Positions 56,506 to 64,000 of a DNA stretch of 64,000 bases are shown here, one piece after another. The position numbers and the translations under genes were made by a program. Source of the DNA: Actinoallomurus bryophytorum (GTDB taxonomy: Bacteria; Actinomycetota; Actinomycetes; Streptosporangiales; Streptosporangiaceae). Location: assembly GCF_006716425.1 (NCBI RefSeq), contig NZ_VFOZ01000001.1:5394001-5458000 (forward strand), given 5' to 3'. Position 1 is the stretch's first letter. Each line of letters begins with the position of its first letter. A model generated the notes under the pieces. That model had not been told where the DNA came from. It made no database searches and was given only the letters and a program-made list of their open reading frames with translations.

Positions 56506-56534
56506 ATCTAATCTTTGTTGCAAGTAGTTCGCAA
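56506..56534 (-). promoter_or_regulatory. NiCoT promoter with a Nur-box-like operator
   Basis: Bases 56518-56534 read TTGCAA-GTAGT-TCGCAA, one base off the tTGCaa-N5-ttGCAA box described for the Streptomyces nickel-uptake regulator Nur. On the reverse strand TTGCGA (56534-56529) and TTAGAT (56511-56506) are spaced 17 bases, a plausible -35/-10 pair. The box covers the -35 and half the spacer, so bound Nur would block transcription. The ATG lies seven bases after the -10, suggesting a leaderless mRNA. Confidence 0.75.
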
Positions 56535-56619
56535 CAGCTACCTGCGCGCCACCTGAGGCCCGGATGTTCATTCACCTGTGTGGGTGGTCCACGTACGCTC
56601 GCCGGGGAAGGATGAGCAC

Positions 56620-58029
<1,410 letters not shown>

Positions 58030-58073
58030 CCCACCGGTGTGTCGCACCGGCCACACCTGACAGACTTTGCGCC

Positions 58074-58544
58074 ATGCACGTCTATCTCGGTTCCGACCAC
58101 GCGGGGTACGAGCTCAAGCAGCACCTGGTCGAGTGGCTCGCCGCGCACGGCCACGAGGCGATCGATTGCGGCCCGCCCGCCTATGACGCCGACGACGACT
58201 ACCCGCCGTACGTCATGCAGGCCGCGGCCAGGACGGTGGCCGACCCCGGCTCGCTGGGCATCGTCATCGGCGGCTCCGGCAACGGCGAGGCCATCGCGGC
58301 CAACAAGGTCCCCGGCGTACGCGCGGCGCTGGCCTGGAACGAGCAGACCGCCCGGCTGGGCCGGGAGCACAACGACGCCAACGTGATCAGCGTCGGCGCC
58401 CGCATGCACACCGCCGACGAGGCGACGCGTTTCGTCGAGATCTTCCTCGGCACGCCGTTCTCGGGCGTCGAACGTCACTCACGGCGCATCGCGATGCTCA
58501 CCGCGTACGAGGAGACCGGGCTGCTTCCCGAACCCCCCGCCTGA
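58074..58544 (+). CDS. rpiB: Ribose-5-phosphate isomerase B
   Basis: RpiB interconverts ribose-5-phosphate and ribulose-5-phosphate in the pentose phosphate pathway. The 156-aa protein has YLGSDHAGYELK with the conserved Asp, IVIGGSGNGEAIAANK (the actinobacterial form with Ser in place of the usual catalytic Cys; GCSGNG becomes GGSGNG) and NVISVGARM. This matches the Mycobacterium type. No strong ribosome binding site precedes the ATG, and CAGACT seven bases upstream could be a weak -10 of a leaderless message. Confidence 0.93.
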   Translation: MHVYLGSDHAGYELKQHLVEWLAAHGHEAIDCGPPAYDADDDYPPYVMQAAARTVADPGSLGIVIGGSGNGEAIAANKVPGVRAALAWNEQTARLGREHNDANVISVGARMHTADEATRFVEIFLGTPFSGVERHSRRIAMLTAYEETGLLPEPPA

Positions 58545-58548
58545 CGTC

Positions 58549-58740
58549 TCAGGCCTTCGCGGCGCGGCGTTTGGCGAGCCGGCGCTTCTCACCGCGGCGG
58601 CCACGGGTGGGCGCGGGCGCGGCCTGCGGAGCGGGCGGCGCCTCCTCGACGGGCGGCGGCGCCTCGTCCTGCGGCCGGATGCGGGAGATATCGCGGGCCC
58701 GCATCGCCGCGTCGACCGTGACGCGCATCCCCTGCCCCAT
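58549..58740 (-). CDS. Small basic protein of unknown function
   Basis: The 63-aa protein starts MGQGMRVTVDAAMRARDISR, then a Pro/Ala-rich centre and ends RRGEKRRLAKRRAAKA, very basic. GGAGG lies six bases upstream of the ATG. The N-terminal half looks conserved and the tail may bind nucleic acid. I do not know its role. Confidence 0.65.
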   Translation of the reverse strand: MGQGMRVTVDAAMRARDISRIRPQDEAPPPVEEAPPAPQAAPAPTRGRRGEKRRLAKRRAAKA

Positions 58741-58938
58741 CGTGTGCCTCCATCGATAGCGGTGTGTCTCTGATCTCCCCGAGGCGGCCGGGCCGAAACC
58801 CGGGCATCACGGACGGCGCCTCGGCTGCTTGCCGGGCTTCGGCCGGATTCGGCCACTAGATTTCGGCCGGTCTTGATTTGTGTAGGGTGTGCCGCCTTCC
58901 AGCGCGGACGGCTCGATGCTCGATACAGTGCCCGCATC

Positions 58939-60057
58939 ATGCTTACCCGTCTAGTGCACCTGCTGCCGCCGAGAGTCCGCGTGTTCCTGCGCCGGATTCC
59001 GCTGCTCGTGTGGCTCTACCGGTGGGCTAGGCGGGGACATGTCACCCGCGACCGCAACACTCTGGTCGGCCTGATCATCCTGACCGCGGTGCTCGCCATC
59101 TCCGCGCCGGCGTCCCAGACGTGGTTCTCTCCGAGCGCGGTCGTCCTCACCGTCCTCGCGGGCGGCCTGATGCTGCGCGTCCGCAGTCTCGGCATCCTCC
59201 TGTGCGTGGTCGCCGCGGCACTGACGTACGACGCGGTCTCCCTCGGTTTCCGCAAGGTCGGTCTCGGCGTGATCGCCACGATCGCCGTCACGGCGATACT
59301 GGCGATCGTGCTGGCCCGCAGCCGCCAGCAGATCGGCGTCACCGGACTGCGCGGCGAGCAGATGCTGCTCGAGCTTCGCGACCGCCTCCGCCGGCACGGC
59401 GCGATGCCGGCCCTGCCCAAGGGCTGGGACGGCAAGATCGTGCTGCTGCAGGCGGGCGGTTCCTCGTTCGGCGGCGACTTCGTCGTGTCCCACAGCGACG
59501 GCAAGACGCTCGAGGTGGCGCTGGTCGACGTGTCCGGAAAGGGAGTCGACGCGGGCACACGCGCGCTGATGCTGTCCGGGGCGTTCGGCGGCCTGCTCGG
59601 CTCGGTCGAGCCCGACCGCTTCCTGCCGGCGTGCAACGACTACCTGCACCGTCAGCGCTGGGACGAGGGCTTCGTCACCGCCGTGCACCTGGTCATCGAC
59701 CTGACGACGGGGGAGTACATCGTCGAGTCGGCGGGCCACCCTCCCGCCGTGCAGTTCGACGCGGGCAGCGGCACCTGGCAGGTCAGCTCCGCCAAGGGCA
59801 TCGTGCTCGGCGTCGTGCCACAGATGAGCACCGAACCCGAGCGAGGCACCCTCCGCCGCGGCGACGCGCTGATGCTCTACACCGACGGCCTGGTCGAGGC
59901 GCCGGGCCGCGACCTCGACGCCGGCATCGACCGCCTGGTCGGCGAGGCCGAGCGCCTGATCCCCAACGGCTTCAGCGAGGGAGCCGAAGAACTCGTCGCC
60001 GAGATGGCCGCGAGCCGCGACGACGACTGCGCGCTGGTCCTCATCTGGCGCAAGTGA
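58939..60057 (+). CDS. Membrane PP2C-type (SpoIIE) Ser/Thr phosphatase
   Basis: The 372-aa protein has an N-terminal membrane region of several helices (LVGLIILTAVLAISA, VLTVLAGGLMLR, VIATIAVTAILAIVLA) and a cytoplasmic SpoIIE/PP2C domain with GGDFVVSHSDGKTLEVALVDVSGKGVDAG, ESAGHPPAV and MLYTDGLVEAPG. The acidic residues of GGDF, VDVSGKG and DGLVEA bind Mn2+/Mg2+. It probably dephosphorylates an anti-sigma antagonist. ATG 58939 lies 9 bases after TACAGT, a possible -10. Confidence 0.9.
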   Translation: MLTRLVHLLPPRVRVFLRRIPLLVWLYRWARRGHVTRDRNTLVGLIILTAVLAISAPASQTWFSPSAVVLTVLAGGLMLRVRSLGILLCVVAAALTYDAVSLGFRKVGLGVIATIAVTAILAIVLARSRQQIGVTGLRGEQMLLELRDRLRRHGAMPALPKGWDGKIVLLQAGGSSFGGDFVVSHSDGKTLEVALVDVSGKGVDAGTRALMLSGAFGGLLGSVEPDRFLPACNDYLHRQRWDEGFVTAVHLVIDLTTGEYIVESAGHPPAVQFDAGSGTWQVSSAKGIVLGVVPQMSTEPERGTLRRGDALMLYTDGLVEAPGRDLDAGIDRLVGEAERLIPNGFSEGAEELVAEMAASRDDDCALVLIWRK

Positions 60058-60112
60058 GCCATCGGCTCGTGTCGGCCGGGCGCATGCATCGCATTCCTGG
60101 CAGGCTGATGTC

Positions 60113-60610
60113 ATGAGTACTGTCAAGTTGCGGCCGGTCGACGAGGATCTCCTGCCGCGGCTACTCGACGTAGCCGCCTCCGGCGCGGATCCCCTCGAAG
60201 TCATGCCTCCCGTACCGGGCCCACCCGGCTGGACCCCCGAACGCCGCGCCGCCTTCACCGACTACTACCGGTCCGGGGCCGGCAGCCCGTACGCGATCGT
60301 GGCCGGAGACGAGATCGTGGGAGCGACCCGCCTGACCCCGGCCGAGGCCCCGGGCGCGGCCGAGATCGGCATCTGGCTGGCACGCTCGGCACGCGGCGAG
60401 GGCCACAGCGTCGAGGCCCTGCACCTGCTGATCGAGGAGGCCCGCGCGAAGGGCACGACCGCCCTGATCGCCGAGACGAACACCGCCAACCCGGCCGCCC
60501 TCAGCGCCCTGCGCACCTTGGGCGCCAAACTCTGGGAGGACCCGGAGTCGGGAGCCGTCCACGCCACTCTCCGCGTCGGCGACTCGGTCCGGCACGGCAC
60601 GCGTCACTGA
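60113..60610 (+). CDS. GNAT-family N-acetyltransferase
   Basis: The 165-aa protein has VKLRPVDEDLLPRLLDVA, VGATRLTPAEAPGAAEIGIWL and the acetyl-CoA loop RGEGHSVEAL, with NPAALSALRTLGAKLWE at the end. It is a RimJ/RimL-like GNAT of unknown substrate. It is the fourth GNAT in the window and not adjacent to the others. A terminator follows. Confidence 0.85.
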   Translation: MSTVKLRPVDEDLLPRLLDVAASGADPLEVMPPVPGPPGWTPERRAAFTDYYRSGAGSPYAIVAGDEIVGATRLTPAEAPGAAEIGIWLARSARGEGHSVEALHLLIEEARAKGTTALIAETNTANPAALSALRTLGAKLWEDPESGAVHATLRVGDSVRHGTRH

Positions 60611-60662
60611 CCGCGCGCCGATCCGGCTCGCGCGGGTGCCCGCGGAAGTCAACTGAAAGCTC

Positions 60663-60701
60663 AAGGCCCAGGTCCCGGAAACGCCGGCCGACCTGGGCCT
60701 T
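60663..60701 (+). terminator. Terminator hairpin, copy 1
   Basis: AAGGCCCAGGTC (60663-60674) pairs perfectly with 60690-60701, and the loop can pair further at CCGG. A near copy recurs at 61248-61285. Confidence 0.85.
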
Positions 60702-60868
60702 CGTCGTGGGGCGCGGGTGACCGTGTTGACGCGGGGGGTGGGTGATGTGATCCTTCAGCCCCAAGGCTGTGGCTGGAGTCTGTTTTGTGCCGTGCTTTCC
60801 GTACGGAAGGCACGACGTATTGCAGGTTCTCCAGCGACAGGTACCGGTACCCGAAGGATGGTTTTGTC

Positions 60869-61111
60869 GTGCCTGTTGCTCTGGCCGCTGTGATCGTGGC
60901 CTCTTCCTGGATCGTGCTCGGACTGGTCGCGTTGCTCAGGGCGCGCCCCGAAGACATCCCGACCATCGTCCGAGCACTCGCGATGGGTGCGCCGACGCAA
61001 GCGCACCGACCGTACGCGGACCGGTCCCCCTTGTCCGATCAGCTCCCTGTCACCGTCCCAGACGGCCGGGAAGCCCCTGTCCCGCAACCCGAGGCCGCTG
61101 CCGGGTCGTAA
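60869..61111 (+). CDS. Small membrane protein of unknown function
   Basis: The 80-aa protein from GTG 60869 reads (M)PVALAAVIVASSWIVLG and LVALLRARPEDIPTIVRAL: one membrane helix followed by a cytoplasmic tail, a form common in actinobacteria. GAAGGA lies 10 bases upstream. An in-frame ATG at 60785 would add a non-conserved 28-residue leader. Flanked by the two near-identical terminators. Confidence 0.7.
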   Translation: MPVALAAVIVASSWIVLGLVALLRARPEDIPTIVRALAMGAPTQAHRPYADRSPLSDQLPVTVPDGREAPVPQPEAAAGS

Positions 61112-61247
61112 CGGCCCGAGCGATGGCCCGTGCGCCCCGCCTGAGGGGAGTGGGGATGCGGCTGCCCGCGTCATCAGAGACCACCCGGGAACGTCCCAAG
61201 GGACACGCGGGGGGCACCGAAGCGAAGATAGACCGGTTGAAAGCGCG

Positions 61248-61285
61248 AAGGCCCAGGTCCCGGAATCCCGGTCGACCTGGGCCTT
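61248..61285. terminator. Terminator hairpin, copy 2
   Basis: AAGGCCCAGGTC (61248-61259) pairs with 61274-61285. The stem arms are identical to those at 60663-60701 and the loop differs at a few positions. It serves the small membrane gene and, on the reverse strand, tRNA-Gly. Confidence 0.85.
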
Positions 61286-61297
61286 TGGTGCTTGGGG

Positions 61298-61368
61298 AGC
61301 GGGCGACGGGAATCGAACCCGCGTAGCCAGTTTGGAAGACTGGGGCTCTACCATTGAGCTACGCCCGC
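61298..61368 (-). tRNA. tRNA-Gly (TCC anticodon)
   Basis: The reverse strand folds into a full cloverleaf: acceptor GCGGGCG/CGCCCGC, D arm GCTC/GAGC, anticodon arm CCAGT-CTTCCAA-ACTGG with anticodon TCC, and T arm GCGGG-TTCGAAT-CCCGT. CCA is not encoded. Confidence 0.97.
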
Positions 61369-61572
61369 GAGCTGCTGAGCCGCCGGCCATCGGCCGCGAC
61401 CTCAGTACGCCACCCGCGTAGCGTACCGGTTCCCAGGACTTCGGCGCGCACCACACGTACCGGAGACGGCGGCATGAGCGGGTGCTTGCCGAGGCGGGTT
61501 CAGGCGATGAACACGATGGGCCCATAATGTGGCCCTCGCCCGGCGTGAGCCGGGCTACACTCAACTCGTTCA

Positions 61573-61646
61573 CGGGCTGTAGCGCAGTTTGGTAGCGCAC
61601 CGCGTTTGGGTCGCGGGGGCCGCCGGTTCAAATCCGGCCAGCCCGA
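61573..61646 (+). tRNA. tRNA-Pro (TGG anticodon)
   Basis: A full cloverleaf: acceptor CGGGCTG/CAGCCCG, D arm GCGC/GCGC, anticodon arm CCGCG-TTTGGGT-CGCGG with anticodon TGG, T arm GCCGG-TTCAAAT-CCGGC, discriminator A. CCA is not encoded. Confidence 0.97.
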
Positions 61647-61649
61647 CGT

Positions 61650-61672
61650 GGCGGCGAATGCTGTTCGCCGCC
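61650..61672 (+). terminator. Hairpin directly after tRNA-Pro
   Basis: GGCGGCGAA (61650-61658) pairs perfectly with 61664-61672 around TGCTG. A second GC hairpin (61704-61711 with 61716-61723) follows. Confidence 0.75.
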
Positions 61673-61729
61673 GGGGGCGGCTCGCTCGGGCCCGCTATTT
61701 TTCCCGGGGGGACGACCCCCCGGAGCCCC

Positions 61730-62270
61730 CCGGGTTCGCTCGCCTTCGGCTTCGCTCACACCCCCGGGGCTTCTCGTCTCGCCTTCGGCCTCGGCCTCGG
61801 CCCCGGCTTCGCTCGCCTTCGGCTTCGCTCACTCTCTCGGGCCTTCACGTCGCCTTCGGCTTTGGCTCCGGTATGGCTCGCCTTCGGCTTTGCTCACGCT
61901 CATGGGCCTTGTCACCTCGCCTTTGGCTTCGGTCTCCTGGTCGCTTGGCTTGCCTTCGGCGTCGCTCACGCTCCCGGGGCTTCTCGTCTCGCCTTCGGCC
62001 TCGGCCCCGGCTTCGCTCGCCTTCGGCTTCGCTCACTCTCTCGGGCCTTCACGTCGCCTTCGGCTTTGGCTCCGGTATGGCTCGCCTTCGGCTTTGCTCA
62101 CGCTCATGGGCCTTGTCACCTCGCCTTTGGCTTGCCTTCGGCGTCGCTCACGCTTCCGGGGCCTCTCGTTTCGCCTTTGGCTTCGGTCCTCTGCTTGCCT
62201 CGCCTTCGGCGTCGCTTACGCTCCCGGACGTTCGCGTCCCGCCTTCAGCTTCAGCTTTCTGCCGTGTCGG
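61730..62270. repeat. Degenerate CGCCTTCGGCTTCGCTC repeat with a 129-bp exact direct repeat
   Basis: Variants of CGCCTTCGGC TTCGCTCAC recur throughout. Bases 61801-61929 are identical to 62005-62133 (129 bp, offset 204); the match extends further left across a 6-base indel, so a duplication of about 155-200 bp occurred recently. Frames here are open but carry only repeat residues. Confidence 0.9.
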
Positions 62271-62515
62271 CAGGGTTTTGGTCTTGTCTTCCTGGCTGGC
62301 TTGGCACGCGCCTACGGCTAACCGTTGACGGCTAGCGGTCAACCGCCGAGTGCCAAGCATCGGTGCCGACCTCCGAACCGCCAACCTCGGCACTCACCCG
62401 CGAAGTCCGAACACCTACCGCAACCGATCCCAACTCCGCCCCTCAACCCCAAACACTGTCCCCAACACCGCCTTCACCCCAAGCCCCCAACTCCAACCTT
62501 CACCTGCTAAGCCCG

Positions 62516-62923
62516 ACCCCAACCGCCGACCCCCAACCGCCGACCCCAACCGCCGACCCCAACCGCCGACCCCAACCGCCGACCCCAACCGCCGACCCCA
62601 ACCGCCGACCCCAACCGCCGACCCCAACCGCCGACCCCAACCGCCGACCCCAACCGCCGACCCCAACCGCCGACCCCAACCGCCGACCCCAACCGCCGAC
62701 CCCAACCGCCGACCCCAACCGCCGACCCCAACCCAACCGCCGACCCCAACCGCCGACCCCAACCGCCGACCCCAACCGCCGACCCCAACCGCCGACCCCA
62801 ACCGCCGACCCCAACCGCCGACCCCAACCGCCGACCCCAACCGCCGACCCCAACCGCCGACCCCAACCGCCGACCCCAACCGCCGACCCCAACCGCCGAC
62901 CCCAACCGCCGACCCCAACCGCC
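62516..62923. repeat. 13-bp satellite ACCCCAACCGCCG, about 30 copies
   Basis: One unit at 62516, one 14-base variant at 62529, 12 perfect copies from 62543, two more from 62699, one 18-base unit with an inserted ACCCA at 62725, 13 perfect copies from 62743, and a partial copy. Because 13 is not a multiple of three, frames continue through it but no start or domain supports coding. Confidence 0.95.
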
Positions 62924-63469
62924 AAGCCGCGACCCCAACCCAACCGCCAAGCGCCGACCGCCCCCAACCCCTGGCCCCGACCGCGTCTGCCGACCCTCAA
63001 CCACCCCCCGGCCCGCGACCGCGAACTCCCGGCCCTCGTCCACCGAGGCCAACCCCAGTCCTCAACACCGATCACAACCTCACCCCGAGCTGCCGACCCC
63101 GGCTCCCGACCGCGAACCCCGATCCGCCAAGGCCAACCCCCAACCTCGGTCCCTACCGCCCACACCAACCGGACCCCTCAACCGCCGGCCTCAGCCCAAC
63201 CGCCACCCGCCGCCCCCAATAGCGGTCCAACGGCCCTGAACACCGACCCGAGGGCCCCCAGCGCCACCCCAAAACGCCGACCCCGCCGTCAGCCCCATGC
63301 CCAACCGCGGCCCCCACCGCCGCAGCCGAGCCCGACCCCCACCGCCACGCAACCCCCAAGCGCGACGCCAACCGACCCCCACCGGCCACGCAACCCCCCA
63401 GCGCGACGCCAACCGTAGGCGCGCGCTAAAGCCCCGGCGTCCATGCTCCGTAGGGTGTTCGGTGGGTGA
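62924..63469. other. Pro/Thr-rich low-complexity DNA decaying from the 13-mer satellite
   Basis: AACCGCC, GACCCC and AACCCC words continue irregularly to about 63410. No gene is supported. Confidence 0.6.
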
Positions 63470-63883
63470 TTATTCCGGGGCCTTGGGGAGGCTGCGGCCG
63501 GAGATTAGTTCGGGGGTTATGGCGATGTAGTGGACGGGTTCTCCCTCGTTCCACGGCTTTAGGGGGAGAGATCGCATTCGGTCGAGTTCGCCGTCTTCGG
63601 CTATCACGCGTGCGTGGCCGATGACCACTACGGCCCAGCCCGTGGCGAGTGCGTGGTCGAACTTGTCTATCTCGAACGCCACTACCGCGTTGCGGGTCGC
63701 CGCGGCGAGCTTTGAGCCGGCCGCCGTCAGGATCACGACCTCGCCGTCGGCCAGCACGAAGTTGACCGGCTGGATGGCGGGCAGGGCGCGGTCGGTGAAG
63801 ACGATCCGGCCGAGGGCGACGGTCCCGAGCAGCTCACGGCACTCCTGCTCGGTCAGTATTTTCAGACCTTCCGTGTCATACAA
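63470..63883 (-). CDS. Pyridoxamine 5'-phosphate oxidase-family (PPOX) protein
   Basis: The 137-aa split-barrel protein reads LKILTEQECRELLGTVALGRIVFT, PAIQPVNFVLADGEVVILT and VAFEIDKFDHALATGWAVVVIG, the usual small actinobacterial PPOX pattern that binds FMN or F420. ITPELISGRSLPK is the C-terminal cofactor-associated end. Its substrate is unknown. The 117 bases between its ATG and the window end hold no visible gene. Confidence 0.88.
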   Translation of the reverse strand: MYDTEGLKILTEQECRELLGTVALGRIVFTDRALPAIQPVNFVLADGEVVILTAAGSKLAAATRNAVVAFEIDKFDHALATGWAVVVIGHARVIAEDGELDRMRSLPLKPWNEGEPVHYIAITPELISGRSLPKAPE

Positions 63884-64000
63884 GGGGTCACGCCTTCAAC
63901 CTGTCTCTAGCGTGCGAGGTTCGGGGCCCGGAGCGGGTACCGGGACGGTGGGATTTGCGAGCGGTCCTGCTTTGACGCTAACGAGCATCGCCCCGATGAC

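Noticed and set aside
62350-63418. Pro-rich repeat proteins encoded in the 13-mer satellite
   Set aside because: Frames stay open in all phases because of the repeat, and none has a supported start or an independent domain.
61573-63469. Genomic island inserted at tRNA-Pro
   Set aside because: No integrase, no duplicated 3' tRNA end and no foreign gene are seen; only low-complexity repeats follow.

Overview
The window is very GC-rich, uses many GTG starts, has gene overlaps of the ATGA/GTGA/TGATG kind, and carries typical actinobacterial proteins (mycothiol-era DsbA-like protein, trHbO globin, XRE/TPR regulator, Nur-like operator, leaderless-looking promoters). It is best read as chromosome of a filamentous actinomycete, probably Streptosporangiales/Thermomonosporaceae. 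That placement is inference from style and gene content, not from a marker gene.

Region 1 (1-18161) is one long forward transcription unit for cobalamin synthesis: the end of a ChlD-like VWA chelatase subunit, cobO, cobB, two GNAT acetyltransferases, cobI, cobM, cbiD, cobL (CbiE+CbiT), a CbiG-CobJ fusion, a 2[4Fe-4S] ferredoxin, cobH, a long CbiX with MxCxxC and a His tail, an in-frame CobC-CobT fusion, and cysG. Two dynamin-like GTPases follow, the first overlapping cysG. Nearly every junction is translationally coupled. CbiX, CbiG and CbiD indicate the early-cobalt-insertion route, while the VWA subunit suggests a second, ATP-dependent chelatase upstream. CobK/CbiJ, CobQ, CobD, CobU, CobS and CobN are not in the window. 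The 5' end of the second GTPase is preceded by two diverged copies of its own start, each with its own ribosome binding site.

Region 2 (18.2-25.4 kb) is gene-poor and repeat-rich: an aldo/keto reductase with a duplicated 3' end, an octanucleotide satellite of 103 perfect copies, an SSB paralogue, a membrane diguanylate cyclase, and several decayed tandem repeats.

Region 3 (25.4-43.8 kb) holds ettA, a thioesterase, a secreted S37 peptidase, an MFS transporter, an mscS-globin pair, an XRE/TPR regulator with a small divergent gene, an HNH endonuclease, a prolyl oligopeptidase, a methyltransferase and a NUDIX hydrolase. A complete IS481-family element with a 6-bp target duplication lies just upstream of the NUDIX gene, beside an IS982 remnant.

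Region 4 (43.8-61.7 kb) is housekeeping and metabolism: ilvD, amidase, malQ, pepN, a CPWAW DsbA-like protein, a nickel/cobalt permease under a probable Nur box, an aldehyde dehydrogenase, rpiB, a PP2C-type phosphatase, a GNAT, and tRNA-Gly(TCC) and tRNA-Pro(TGG).

Region 5 (61.7-64 kb) is low-complexity DNA (a degenerate CTTCGGCTTCGCTC region with a 129-bp exact direct repeat, then about 30 copies of a 13-mer), ending with a PPOX-family flavin/F420-type protein.
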